A DNA stretch of 64,000 bases from Ehrlichia japonica (lineage in GTDB: Bacteria; Pseudomonadota; Alphaproteobacteria; Rickettsiales; Anaplasmataceae), in the NCBI RefSeq assembly GCF_000632845.1, contig NZ_CP007474.1, positions 744,001 through 808,000 on the forward strand, written 5' to 3'. Shown here in pieces: positions 54,349 to 63,682 of the stretch. The notes below the pieces were generated by a model. That model did not search any database, was not told the DNA's origin, and was given only the letters and a program-made list of their open reading frames with translations. Both the position numbers and the translations under genes were made by a program. How positions within the stretch are numbered: position 1 is the stretch's first letter; each line of letters opens with the position of its first letter.

Positions 54349-54661
54349 ATTAAATATACTTTATAAAGGAAAGACTCGTATTAACTTGTAAAGCCTAGGT
54401 TATTTTATTAATGAATTATTGCAATCCCCAGTACAGTTATATCCTGATAATTTTGCTATCAACAACTACAAACAACTTTTATCCTAGCATTGTTTAACTT
54501 AGTGAACATTGTTAAAAAATAAAATCAGTATTTACAAAAAAAATATCCACGTCATACTAACTAATATTATATAATCAAAGAATTAAGTTGGATAACTTTC
54601 TCCTTACTAACTTAGCTTTGTATTTAGATATTTGAAGATATCTCAAATAAAATTTTTAAAT
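54349..54661. other. Spacer before holB
   Basis: About 310 bases between the inverted tsaC copy and holB. No gene or repeat was recognised. Confidence 0.45.
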
Positions 54662-55549
54662 ATGGATAAGATTGTAGGACACACATTAGCAAAAAATACA
54701 CTAATACACAATATTCACATACAATCATGGCTAATTCATGGTAACAGAGGTATTGGAAAAGCAACACTGGCATGTCATTTTGCTCAATACTTAACACAAT
54801 CAACAAACTTAAATCATTGTAACCCTGACCTTCTAATAATTAATGATAATGAAGAAACAATAGGAATAGAAAAAATTAGAAACATAAAAAACTTTCTTTA
54901 TTTAAGCACAGCAAGATTCAAATACAGGATAGTGATAGTGGATAGTATTGATAACCTAACTATCAATGCCAGTAATGCAATGCTTAAGATTTTAGAAGAA
55001 ACCCCTAGCAATTCTATTATTATCTTAATTAGTCATAATCTACATAAAATCCCAGCAGTTATAAGATCAAGATGTTTTACATTAGGGTTATCTGATCTTA
55101 ATCCACACGAAACACAACAGGTCGTTAGAAATAACTTTCCATATCTAGACTATGAAAAAATAAGTCATATCTATCCAGGAACTCCAGGAATGGTAAATCA
55201 ACATATTGATAAAGAAATTGAACTATACGAATGCCTCATTTCACTACTTTCTAATCAATATGATAACAAAACTATAGAAAATACGATAACAACTGAGATC
55301 AGCTTCTACAAAGTAGAACATATATTATTTACTATCATATCAGATCTAACAAAAGAAGCATTAGGTATATCAACAAATTTAAGTGATTACAAGCACCTAA
55401 CTGATAACATAAAAAATAAAATTAACATTGATCAACTACTATCAAAACTATCTCAAGCACAACAATTAATATCTTACGCAAAAAAATTTCAATTAGATAA
55501 AAAATCAGTAATGCTAAATTTGATTAATATCATAATTAACTTACTATAA
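54662..55549 (+). CDS. holB: DNA polymerase III delta-prime subunit
   Basis: Part of the clamp-loader complex that opens the beta clamp. The 295-residue AAA+ protein has GHTLAKNTLIHNIH at the N-terminus, a Walker-A-like WLIHGNRGIGKATLACHF at about residues 24-41, then the SNAMLKILEETPSNSIIILI block at about 106-125 and the sensor region KIPAVIRSRCFTLGLSDL. The Cys-rich zinc module of many delta-prime proteins is missing. I start at the ATG at 54662; an in-frame TTG at 54632 would add ten residues. It is alone on its transcript. Confidence 0.87.
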   Translation: MDKIVGHTLAKNTLIHNIHIQSWLIHGNRGIGKATLACHFAQYLTQSTNLNHCNPDLLIINDNEETIGIEKIRNIKNFLYLSTARFKYRIVIVDSIDNLTINASNAMLKILEETPSNSIIILISHNLHKIPAVIRSRCFTLGLSDLNPHETQQVVRNNFPYLDYEKISHIYPGTPGMVNQHIDKEIELYECLISLLSNQYDNKTIENTITTEISFYKVEHILFTIISDLTKEALGISTNLSDYKHLTDNIKNKINIDQLLSKLSQAQQLISYAKKFQLDKKSVMLNLINIIINLL

Positions 55550-55893
55550 ACTACAGTCAACTTTTTTAATCTAACATATTAGAATCAACAATTTAGAATA
55601 AAAAATAAAATTACATATTACAAATAATACCAATTGAGCACAAAGGTAAAAAATCACCAAAAGCACTCAAATATAATTTTAATACGCTGCTATTATAAAA
55701 TAGCTATTAAATTCTATATTTATGTTAATAAAGTAATAATTTTGCAAAAAATTTATAAAAAATATTATTATCTACTTAAAATTACAGACTAATTAACCAT
55801 GCTTTAAGTAATAACAAATAAATTTAGTTGACTATATGAACTAACCTAATATCCTAAATCTTGTTCAGTTATGTAAAATTAGGAGTTTAAGTT
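55550..55893. other. Spacer before the HU/IHF gene
   Basis: The spacer holds 344 AT-rich bases. A TTGACT at 55828-55833 could be a -35, but no -10 lies at the right distance. A good ribosome-binding site AGGAG is at 55881-55885, eight bases before the ATG. Confidence 0.45.
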
Positions 55894-56178
55894 ATGAGTA
55901 AGGATATGGTAGTGAGAACACTTATGGGAGAATTAGGATTAACAAAAAAGGTATCAAGTCAAGCTTATGATCTAGTAATGCTAAGTATACAAAACGCATT
56001 AGAAACTTCTCATCTAATTAGATTGCACAATGTTGGAACACTACATGTCATTCAATGTACAGAGAAAAAATATCATAACCCTAAAACTGGAAAGTTAGAA
56101 ACGCTAGCTCCTAAAAAAAGAGTAAGATTTAGATCAAGCAAAAAATTATCAAATGCTATTAACCATTTAGATGATTAA
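55894..56178 (+). CDS. HU/IHF-family DNA-binding protein
   Basis: Small histone-like protein of 94 residues that bends DNA as a dimer. The N-terminal helices (SKDMVVRTLMGELGLTKKVS) and the beta-arm region with RLHNVGTLHVIQCTEKKYHN then PKTGKLETLAPKKRVRFRSS are recognisable. The arm has NPKTGK where HU and IHF carry the intercalating proline (NPxTG), so that proline is present. The first strand is unusual, with LHNVGTLHV instead of the typical xGFGxF. Whether it is HU or IHF-alpha cannot be settled by eye. Its stop abuts the pdxJ stop with no base between. Confidence 0.88.
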   Translation: MSKDMVVRTLMGELGLTKKVSSQAYDLVMLSIQNALETSHLIRLHNVGTLHVIQCTEKKYHNPKTGKLETLAPKKRVRFRSSKKLSNAINHLDD

Positions 56179-56895
56179 TTAGGATGCACTAGTAATGATT
56201 CTTTTCATTTTATAAACAGACATACCTATGCCATGTAGCACAGATTCACAAATTAAAAAATGCCCTATGTTAAGTGCTGATATATATGGTATTTTTGCTA
56301 TAATACCAGCACTGTGATAATTTAAACCGTGTCCAGCATGACAGCTTATACTTTGCTGGTAGCAGTATTCTGCAGCTTTTTTTATTTGGAATAGTGTATC
56401 TTGTGTAGCATTGTTACAATATTTTCCAGTATGTAGCTCTATATTATTAGCATGTAGCTTTTTTGCCTGGTCAATTTGATCTACATCAGGTTCAATAAAT
56501 AACGTAACGTCTATATTATGGGCATGCAATTTCTCAATAAATGACACTAAATAGGAAGAAATACGTTTTATATCCAATCCTCCTTCTGTTGTGAGTTCTT
56601 GTCTTTTTTCAGGAACTAAACATACGCATTTCGGTTTTACCTCTATTGCTATTGATAACATCTCATCAGTTGCAGCAATTTCTAAGTTTAACGGAACTTT
56701 TAAATTCTCTTTTAACCTAAAAACATCATTATCTTTTATATGCCTGCGATCTTCTCTTAGATGCACAGTTATAAAATCTGCACCATAATTTACTGCCATA
56801 TTTGCTACTTCAAGAATATCTGGATAATCAATACCCCTTGCATTACGCAACGTTGCAACATGATCAATATTAACTCCTAAAGCAACCCCTGACAT
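56179..56895 (-). CDS. pdxJ: Pyridoxine 5'-phosphate synthase
   Basis: Condenses deoxyxylulose phosphate with aminoacetone phosphate derivative to pyridoxine 5'-phosphate, the last ring-forming step of the vitamin B6 pathway. The 238-residue TIM barrel has GVNIDHVATLRNARGIDYPD at the N-terminus, FITVHLREDRRHIKDNDVF with catalytic residues, CLVPEKRQELTTEGGLDI, and CHAGHGLNYHS followed by ALNIGHFLICESVLHG. Length is normal. It converges tail-to-tail with the HU/IHF gene with zero intergenic bases and lies 66 bases downstream of nadD on the same strand. Confidence 0.97.
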   Translation of the reverse strand: MSGVALGVNIDHVATLRNARGIDYPDILEVANMAVNYGADFITVHLREDRRHIKDNDVFRLKENLKVPLNLEIAATDEMLSIAIEVKPKCVCLVPEKRQELTTEGGLDIKRISSYLVSFIEKLHAHNIDVTLFIEPDVDQIDQAKKLHANNIELHTGKYCNNATQDTLFQIKKAAEYCYQQSISCHAGHGLNYHSAGIIAKIPYISALNIGHFLICESVLHGIGMSVYKMKRIITSAS

Positions 56896-56961
56896 AAGAA
56901 CCTCTCATACATCTATGATCAAAATATATTATATACTATCAATAAAAATTTTACACAAATA

Positions 56962-57522
56962 CTATATTTTATTTAAAGCATATCCTCTAATTTGAGAAGA
57001 CGAGATATCATAAGGTCTTAATCTAATAAACATCCATCCACATTGATAATTTAACAATAACTGAAAATTCATAAAATACATATTTCTCATATAACTAGCA
57101 AAAGGAGTATTTAAAGACCGATATACATTTTTGCTACGCTCAAAAACTACAATTGGCAATAATTTACAAAAATCTTTCCATCTATACCAATAATGAAAAG
57201 AAAAAAGATTATCATCTCCCATTAGCCATACAAACTTAATATTTTTAAACTTCTTAAACCTAGCCACAACATTATAACTATAACACTCTTCAACCTTAAC
57301 AATACTTACTCTTGTATAACTAGAAACTAATTGCTGTGATAAAGCTACTCTATCTTCAATATTATAACCACCATCAAATTTTAAAGGATTACAAGACACA
57401 ATTAACCACCATACCCTATTTATACCTAACCTTTTAATAGCTTCTCGAGTAATATATAAATGACCACAATGTGGAGGATTAAAAGATCCCCCTAACAACC
57501 CTATTGTTAAATTTTTCATCAC
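56962..57522 (-). CDS. nadD: Nicotinate-nucleotide adenylyltransferase
   Basis: Adenylates nicotinate mononucleotide in NAD synthesis. The 186-residue nucleotidyltransferase has IGLLGGSFNPPHCGHLYITR, with the GxFxPxHxGH ATP-binding motif at about residues 10-19, VWWLIVSCNPLK, FVWLMGDDNLFSFHYWYRWK, and the C-terminal ISSSQIR motif. It starts at one of two adjacent ATGs (57522 or 57519). It is on the minus strand ahead of pdxJ, and the two cofactor genes may share a transcript. Confidence 0.95.
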   Translation of the reverse strand: MMKNLTIGLLGGSFNPPHCGHLYITREAIKRLGINRVWWLIVSCNPLKFDGGYNIEDRVALSQQLVSSYTRVSIVKVEECYSYNVVARFKKFKNIKFVWLMGDDNLFSFHYWYRWKDFCKLLPIVVFERSKNVYRSLNTPFASYMRNMYFMNFQLLLNYQCGWMFIRLRPYDISSSQIRGYALNKI

Positions 57523-57937
57523 AATAAAACTTATAAAAATATCTTATAAGACTCAAATATATAATAAATAACTTACTATAATCATTATTTATAACTAATA
57601 TTTTACAATTACTACATAAACTTAGTAAGCAGTTGATAATTATATATAGAATAAAGTCTAATCCCTTCATCACAAAAATTCATACCCAATTCAATCTAGA
57701 TAAAAATATATTCAACTCTAAACAACCCAATAATCACAGTAAAAACTATTTTTAAAAAACACAAATCTGTACATAATATAGGTTATACTAGTACCAAGTT
57801 TTTAATAAATTCGTCACATAATCTTAAAGATTCTTAACTTAATTTGTACGAAATAATACATAAATGTAATATGTTCATTGATTAGTAAATATCTTAAAGT
57901 ATAATTGTGCATTATCAACAAGTTAATTTTCTAAAAA
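57523..57937. other. Divergent spacer between nadD and the 333-residue unknown
   Basis: The spacer holds 415 AT-rich bases holding promoters for both directions. TATACT at 57784-57789 could be a -10, without a matching -35. No gene or repeat was seen. Confidence 0.4.
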
Positions 57938-58939
57938 ATGTTTTACCCCACACGAGATCTTAAAACAATATATTCTAAAGACAAAACAGTATGTGTAGAG
58001 CATATACTAGAATGCATGAATGACACAGATAAACAACTACAACTATATAGTAATCACATATTACATGAATATGTAGAACAAAAAAAACAAGAATTAAACA
58101 ACCAGAGAAAAAGTCCTCAAGATATTCAAGCACATATTTCAAGTGAAAGCTTTTATCACGAGGCATCAAGTCATACTGAATATATGCTTAGCCAGTATAT
58201 TATAGAGCACTTATCTGATAGTAACTATCTAGGGGAGCACAAAATAAAACTACTAACTGATTGCACAAAACACCTGGAACATACAAGAAAAAGCATGATA
58301 ATGCAAGGAGTATATAAGATTTCATTGCTAAGTGAATTTAATCAGCTAATGAGAGATACATCCGATGAAGAATTCAAAGCATTAATTGAAGTAATAATAG
58401 CGTGCTCTCACCTAAAAACAGATCTTACTAATCAACAGCAAAAGTCTCTAGAAGGAGCTATAGAATCATATAATAAAGAAACAGAAGGTTTTTCACTTCA
58501 ATCACTACGCAACTTTGCAGAAGATGCAACAGGAATTGATATATTGAATCCAATGTCTTCTATAAAGAAAAAATTAGGGATTAATAAATCAGAAGGTACA
58601 AAACAACCTTTAGGGTCTATGGATGAAAAACTAGTTGATGTAATAACCAGCCACTACAGCTGCTATTATTTCATATTAGGGGCTCTTACATTTGGTCTTG
58701 GAGGTTTCGCAGGACCACTCCTACCACTTCTTGTTATAACCACTGTTGGAAAAAGTCTATACAGTATGGTTACGGAAGACAAAGGCAAAGAAGGAACTAT
58801 TCATAATCCTTTTCAAGAAGGAATAACAAGGCAACCAAGAACAACTGAAAGACCACAAAACTACACTGCAATATTAGAACAACGTAAGAAAGAAGCAGGT
58901 GAGCAACACAATACAGACAAACCACAAACTAGCAAGTAA
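57938..58939 (+). CDS. Hypothetical protein with a C-terminal membrane segment, 333 residues
   Basis: No family recognised. The first 210 residues are hydrophilic and helical (for example ILHEYVEQKKQELNNQRKSP, then KLLTDCTKHLEHTRKSMIMQ). A single Gly-rich hydrophobic stretch follows at about 240-270 (YYFILGALTFGLGGFAGPLL then PLLVITTVG), and the last 60 residues are polar with many Lys, Glu, Gln and Thr, ending KPQTSK. There is no N-terminal signal peptide. A cytoplasmic body, one hairpin-like membrane insertion and a polar tail would fit a secreted host-membrane effector, but that is speculation. It converges with dnaA. Confidence 0.7.
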   Translation: MFYPTRDLKTIYSKDKTVCVEHILECMNDTDKQLQLYSNHILHEYVEQKKQELNNQRKSPQDIQAHISSESFYHEASSHTEYMLSQYIIEHLSDSNYLGEHKIKLLTDCTKHLEHTRKSMIMQGVYKISLLSEFNQLMRDTSDEEFKALIEVIIACSHLKTDLTNQQQKSLEGAIESYNKETEGFSLQSLRNFAEDATGIDILNPMSSIKKKLGINKSEGTKQPLGSMDEKLVDVITSHYSCYYFILGALTFGLGGFAGPLLPLLVITTVGKSLYSMVTEDKGKEGTIHNPFQEGITRQPRTTERPQNYTAILEQRKKEAGEQHNTDKPQTSK

Positions 58940-59093
58940 TTAAAAATTTGTACAAGTTAAAGTGCCATTAAACACTTAAAACGACTTTCAGTATTAAAAA
59001 ATACTTATGAATCTTATTACATTAAATAAATCTAAGATACAATAAAATACACATAATAACAATAAAGTCCTCTGATATTACACACGTTATGAT

Positions 59094-60488
59094 TTACCTT
59101 AACATCCTAGTTAATAAATTAATATCATCCCTCAACTTACTATCTGTATCTATTAACTTTTCTATTTGCTTAACAGCATGAATTACTGTAGCATGATCTC
59201 TGCCTCCAAAACTCTTTCCAATCTCTGGTAAACTCTTCTGAGTTAGTTTCTTTGATAGATACATTGCTACCTGCCTGGGACGAGCTAAAGTCCTTAATCT
59301 CCTAGTAGAATACATATCAGTCATCTTAATATTAAAGAACTCAGCAACCTTTTTTTGAATACATTCCAATGTTACTGATCTATGATTTGCACGTAACAAA
59401 TCAGATAAAATATCACTAGCTGAATCCAAAGTAATACTACAACCAACTAATGAAGAATGTGCTACTACCTTATTAAGTGCACCTTCCAACTCTCTAATAT
59501 TGGATTTGATATTTTTTGCTAAAAACTCTAATACTTTATTTGGAATATTAATACCCATTTTTTCAACTTTCAGCTGCAATATACCTAATCGTAGCTCAAA
59601 AGTTGTCTCATTGATATCCGCTACTAAGCCCCAACCTAATCTTGACTTTATTCTTTCTTCAACTCCATCCAAATCACTAGGTGATCTATCAGCAGATATT
59701 ACTAATTGCTTATTCTGATCTATTAATGCATTAAACGTGTGAAAGAATTCTTCCTGAGTACTGTCCTTACCACTAATAAATTGAACATCATCAACCATCA
59801 AGATATCTACAGAACGAAATTGTTCTTTAAACAACATTATGTCCTTGCTTCTTAATGCTGTAACATACTGGTACATAAATTTTTCCGCCGAAAGATAAGC
59901 TATTTTTCTTTTTGAAGAAGATTTTATGATATACCAAGCAATAGCATGCATTAAATGAGTTTTACCAAGTCCAACTCCACCATATAGGAATAAAGGATTA
60001 CTTCCAGATATTGGTTCGCTAGACTCTGCTACTCTCCTTGCTGCAGCAAAAGCAAGCTCATTTGGCTTTCCCACCACAAAATTATCAAAAGTAAACCTAG
60101 GATCTAAAGGAGAACTCAAATGATCGTAATTATTCTTTACTTCCCTATCCTGTTGATCTTTGATATTAACTAGTAAGTTAGTATCTTGATTATTCACAAC
60201 ACAAATATCTACAGAACAAACACTTTCATCCTCATCTTGCCAGTATTTTAAAATTTGATCCAAGTAGTGCACTAGTATCCATTCTTTGATAAACCTAGTA
60301 GGAGCAGAAAGTAGAACTCTACCACCTTCATTATTAACATACATTAATACACTCAACCAACTATCATATATGGCATTACCATAAAACTTATGTAATTTGC
60401 TTTGAATATCTTTCCAAATTACCTGGTTATCAGATCGAAATCTTTCTTTTATATAATCCCCTAAAAGCCCAGTACTACCATCATTCAT
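59094..60488 (-). CDS. dnaA: Chromosomal replication initiator DnaA
   Basis: Binds DnaA boxes at the origin and melts it. The 464-residue protein has an N-terminal helicase-interaction domain, a short linker, then the AAA+ domain from about residue 130 with [20 protein letters not shown], Walker [21 protein letters not shown] at about 170-190, Walker [16 protein letters not shown] and the sensor region. The C-terminal DNA-binding domain ends with the signature [19 protein letters not shown]. No cluster of DnaA boxes was found around it, in line with Rickettsiales where the origin is not at dnaA. Confidence 0.98.
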   Translation of the reverse strand: MNDGSTGLLGDYIKERFRSDNQVIWKDIQSKLHKFYGNAIYDSWLSVLMYVNNEGGRVLLSAPTRFIKEWILVHYLDQILKYWQDEDESVCSVDICVVNNQDTNLLVNIKDQQDREVKNNYDHLSSPLDPRFTFDNFVVGKPNELAFAAARRVAESSEPISGSNPLFLYGGVGLGKTHLMHAIAWYIIKSSSKRKIAYLSAEKFMYQYVTALRSKDIMLFKEQFRSVDILMVDDVQFISGKDSTQEEFFHTFNALIDQNKQLVISADRSPSDLDGVEERIKSRLGWGLVADINETTFELRLGILQLKVEKMGINIPNKVLEFLAKNIKSNIRELEGALNKVVAHSSLVGCSITLDSASDILSDLLRANHRSVTLECIQKKVAEFFNIKMTDMYSTRRLRTLARPRQVAMYLSKKLTQKSLPEIGKSFGGRDHATVIHAVKQIEKLIDTDSKLRDDINLLTRMLR

Positions 60489-60770
60489 ATAGCCAATCCA
60501 AAACTACAATCATAACTCGAGAAACCATAAACCCCATTAGTACCACCAATTTACTGAGAGTTATGATCCTCTGCATTATACAATAGAAAAACAAACTCAT
60601 CCATCAATTTCCCACAAAGAGATCAAATCTTCTTTAATGTATAGCAATATACAGCTAAAAGTTCACTCAGTGAAACAAATTTATATATACAACTAAAGAA
60701 AAATAGAGATATTACAAGTTAAAATAATAAAAAACTCAATACCATATTTAAACAATACAATACATTCGGT
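60489..60770. other. Spacer between fabI and dnaA
   Basis: The spacer holds 282 bases, both neighbours on the minus strand. A TATAAT on the minus strand (60580-60575) could be a dnaA -10, with no good -35. CTGAGAG at 60553 region resembles a riboswitch word by chance only. Confidence 0.3.
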
Positions 60771-61589
60771 TTATTTAGCCTCAACATAATTAATATCAGG
60801 AGCATCTATTGCTTTCATACCTATAGCATGATACCCACCATCAACATACAAAATTTCCCCTGTAGTACCTTTACCCAAATCACTTAATAAATAAAGTGCT
60901 GCTCCACCTACGTCTTCTATTGTAGTATTACGCCTTAAAGGCGCATTATATTTATTCCACGTTAATATGTAATGAAAATCTCCTATTCCAGAAGATGCTA
61001 AAGTTCTTACTGGCCCAGCAGAAATAGCATTAACCCTAATATTCTGAGAACCTAAATCAACAGCCAGATACTTTACACTTGCTTCTAAAGCTGCTTTACA
61101 CACTCCCATCACGTTATAGTGAGGCATTACTTTCTGAGCACCATAATAAGATAACGTCAATATACTACCTCCATTACACATAAGCTTTTCCGCCTTTTTA
61201 GCAAGATAAGTAAGCGAGTAACATGATATATGCATAGACGTCAAAAAATTATTCAGTGATGTATCAATATACCTACCTTTCAGCTCATTTTTATCAGAAA
61301 AAGCAACAGCATGAACTAAAAAATCCATACTCTCCCATTCATTACTAAGCTGTGCAAACATACTATCTACAGTATCTTCTTTAGATACATCACATTGCAA
61401 CACTAACTTCACACCTATAGATCCTACCAAAGGATCTATTCTTTTTTTAAAAACATCAGATAAATAAGTCACTGCTATATCTGCTCCGTGCATAGCTAAG
61501 GTTTTAGCAATCCCCCAGGCTAAAGATTTATCATTAGCAATCCCAATAATTAACCCTTTTTTTCCTTTCATTATATCACTAGCAAGCAC
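60771..61589 (-). CDS. fabI: Enoyl-[acyl-carrier-protein] reductase FabI
   Basis: NADH-dependent last step of each fatty-acid elongation cycle. The short-chain dehydrogenase fold has GKKGLIIGIANDKSLAWGIA at the N-terminus, the Tyr/Lys active-site segment SILTLSYYGAQKVMPHYNVM then GVCKAALEASVKYLA, and VNAISAGPVRTLASSGI. The start needs care: the frame is open back to 61670, but a perfect AAGGAG (minus strand, 61601-61596) sits six bases before a GTG at 61589, giving a 272-residue protein. The ATG at 61571 is the alternative. Starting at 61670 would add 27 residues without family support. It lies 85 bases downstream of tRNA-Asp on the same strand. Confidence 0.95.
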   Translation of the reverse strand: MLASDIMKGKKGLIIGIANDKSLAWGIAKTLAMHGADIAVTYLSDVFKKRIDPLVGSIGVKLVLQCDVSKEDTVDSMFAQLSNEWESMDFLVHAVAFSDKNELKGRYIDTSLNNFLTSMHISCYSLTYLAKKAEKLMCNGGSILTLSYYGAQKVMPHYNVMGVCKAALEASVKYLAVDLGSQNIRVNAISAGPVRTLASSGIGDFHYILTWNKYNAPLRRNTTIEDVGGAALYLLSDLGKGTTGEILYVDGGYHAIGMKAIDAPDINYVEAK

Positions 61590-61674
61590 TGATATCTCCT
61601 TATTTCTTAGACATGCCTTTACAATACTACAAAATTCACAGGTTACAAAACTATAATAAAAAATTTTCAAGATG

Positions 61675-61749
61675 CGGGAGCGACGAGACTCGAACTCGCG
61701 GCCTTAAGCGTGACAGGCTTACGTTCTAAACCAACTGAACTACGCCCCC
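61675..61749 (-). tRNA. tRNA-Asp (anticodon GTC)
   Basis: A 75-base cloverleaf. The acceptor stem is GGGGGCG with CGCTCCC (one G-T pair). The D arm is GTTC/GAAC, and the anticodon stem TAAGC/GCTTA has loop CTGTCAC, giving anticodon GTC. The T arm is GCGAG/CTCGT with loop TTCGAGT, and the discriminator base is G. CCA is not encoded (the next bases read CAT). It is the only GC-rich island of the window. Confidence 0.97.
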
Positions 61750-61768
61750 GATAAACATAAGGTCTATA

Positions 61769-61797
61769 ATGCTAACTAACATAAAAAAAATTGTCAA
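61769..61797 (-). promoter_or_regulatory. tRNA-Asp promoter
   Basis: On the minus strand a perfect TTGACA (61797-61792) is followed after exactly 17 bases by TAGCAT (61774-61769). The predicted start is about 13 bases before the tRNA. It may also drive fabI downstream. Confidence 0.6.
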
Positions 61798-61837
61798 TAA
61801 GGTTTTATTCTTATTTAATCTTACAGCTCTTACATAA

Positions 61838-61855
61838 TAAAAACCCACGGGCTTT
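61838..61855 (-). terminator. Weak candidate terminator upstream of the tRNA promoter
   Basis: On the minus strand AAAGCCCGTGGGTTTTT can fold into a 6-bp stem (one G-T pair) with a short loop, running into T residues. It would end transcripts coming from gatB, whose stop is about 345 bases away. The rest of 61798-62200 shows nothing recognisable. Confidence 0.3.
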
Positions 61856-62200
61856 AATAACATTATTTAATACTTATTGCAATCAAATAATGTAAAAAAA
61901 TATACAAAATTATAGAATTTAGACTATCTTCAATTTATAACAACATTGTTTCCTATCTTTGACATATCACATAGAAACAACCTCTCATAAAAAATATGCT
62001 ATTCAGTCATTAAACTGATTTCAGTCCCTCCAACACACAACTAACTGAAATTTATATGATTTGGAAATAATCGTATAACTAATGTTCAAGCACATTTCAA
62101 TCAAATTATTAATTCAATAACATATTTTAATAACAACAATTAATAGATACATGTCTTAGTTCTTACATTGCAATAAATATTATTTGTATCAATAATATGA

Positions 62201-63649
62201 CTATTTATTTTCTAATTGCTGCTTGATAATAGAATTCACTATATCAGGGTTTGCTTTACCTTGTGTTTCTTTCATCACCTGACCTACAAAATATCCAAAC
62301 AGCTTTTCCTTACCTTGTTTGTATTCTTCAACCTTACTTGTATTATCTTTTAAAACCTTTTCCACAACTGCAGATAACGCATTTGTATCACTTAGTTGTC
62401 TTAACCCATATTCATTGACTATCAATGCAGGTGATTTACCTGACTCAAACATCATATCAAATACCTGTTTTGCTATCTTCCAAGAAATAGTATTGTCAAC
62501 CATTAGATCAAGCAATTGTATTAAATGTTCAGCTTTTACTGAAGATTCATTAATAGTAATCCCAAGCTTATTCAACCTACTAAAAAGTTCACCTGTTATC
62601 CAAGATGCTGCAAGCTTTGCATCATGCTTTTCTACAACCCTTTCGAAATATATAGCAACATCCTTATCAGAAGATAAAATACCTGCATCATATTTACTGA
62701 GATTAAAATCACTAATATAACGATCTCTTTTTTGTACAGGTAACTCTGGCAAGGATGATTTTACATGATTTATATACTGATCATCAATTTTTAATGGAAA
62801 CAAGTCAGGATCCGGAAAATATCGATAGTCATGGGCATCTTCCTTAGTCCTAATCACTCTTGTTTGTCCTAAACCAACATCAAATAACAACGTATTCTGA
62901 GTCAGTATTTCTCCATTCTCCAACGCATTAACCTGTTTATTTGCTTCATACTCTATAGCTTGCATAACATAACGAATGGAATTAAGATTTTTTATTTCAG
63001 ATCTTACTCCAAGTTCACTACTTCCAACAGGTTTTACTGAAACATTCGCATCACAACGCAAAGAACCTTTTTCCATATCTCCATCACATGTCTCTATAAA
63101 ACGCAATATCATACGTAACTTTTTTAGATATTCTGCAACTTCTTCAGCAGATCTTAAATCAGGTTCCGATACTATTTCCATTAATGCAATACCTACCCTA
63201 TTGAAGTCTAGATAAGTCTTATTAGATTCATGAATACTTTTCCCAGCATCTTGCTCAAGGTGAATCCTAGCAATACGCACCTCCTTCATATCATGATCTT
63301 CTAAAACAATTTTACCTTGTGTTGCTATAGGATAATAAAATTGCGTTATTTGATAACCAGAAGGCAAATCAGGATAAAAATAATTTTTTCTATCAAAAGC
63401 TGAATACTTATTAATCTGACATGATAAAGCAATTCCAGTTTTTACTGCCTGATAAATACAATATTCATTAAGCACAGGTAACATACCTGGCATTGCCACA
63501 TCAAAAAGCGATACCTGTGTGTTAGGCAAAGCATCATAAGTTTTCGCTGAAGCACTAGAAAATAATTTAGAATTGGAAATAACTTGTGCATGAACTTCCA
63601 GCCCTATTACCACTTCCCAATCACATCTATTTCCTTTGATAATTCTCAT
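62201..63649 (-). CDS. gatB: Aspartyl/glutamyl-tRNA amidotransferase subunit B
   Basis: With GatA and GatC converts Glu-tRNA-Gln (and Asp-tRNA-Asn) to the amidated forms, needed in bacteria lacking GlnRS. The 482-residue protein has [20 protein letters not shown] at the N-terminus, [10 protein letters not shown], the [20 protein letters not shown] block, [29 protein letters not shown], and the C-terminal YqeY-like domain ending [16 protein letters not shown]. Length is normal. It begins 33 bases after the stop of the malonyl-CoA decarboxylase gene on the same strand. Confidence 0.97.
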   Translation of the reverse strand: MRIIKGNRCDWEVVIGLEVHAQVISNSKLFSSASAKTYDALPNTQVSLFDVAMPGMLPVLNEYCIYQAVKTGIALSCQINKYSAFDRKNYFYPDLPSGYQITQFYYPIATQGKIVLEDHDMKEVRIARIHLEQDAGKSIHESNKTYLDFNRVGIALMEIVSEPDLRSAEEVAEYLKKLRMILRFIETCDGDMEKGSLRCDANVSVKPVGSSELGVRSEIKNLNSIRYVMQAIEYEANKQVNALENGEILTQNTLLFDVGLGQTRVIRTKEDAHDYRYFPDPDLFPLKIDDQYINHVKSSLPELPVQKRDRYISDFNLSKYDAGILSSDKDVAIYFERVVEKHDAKLAASWITGELFSRLNKLGITINESSVKAEHLIQLLDLMVDNTISWKIAKQVFDMMFESGKSPALIVNEYGLRQLSDTNALSAVVEKVLKDNTSKVEEYKQGKEKLFGYFVGQVMKETQGKANPDIVNSIIKQQLENK

Positions 63650-63682
63650 AAAAATATATCACTTTAAATAAAATATATTAAA

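Noticed and set aside
60489-60770. Replication origin next to dnaA
   Set aside because: No cluster of DnaA boxes or AT-rich iterons found, and in Rickettsiales the origin is known to lie away from dnaA.
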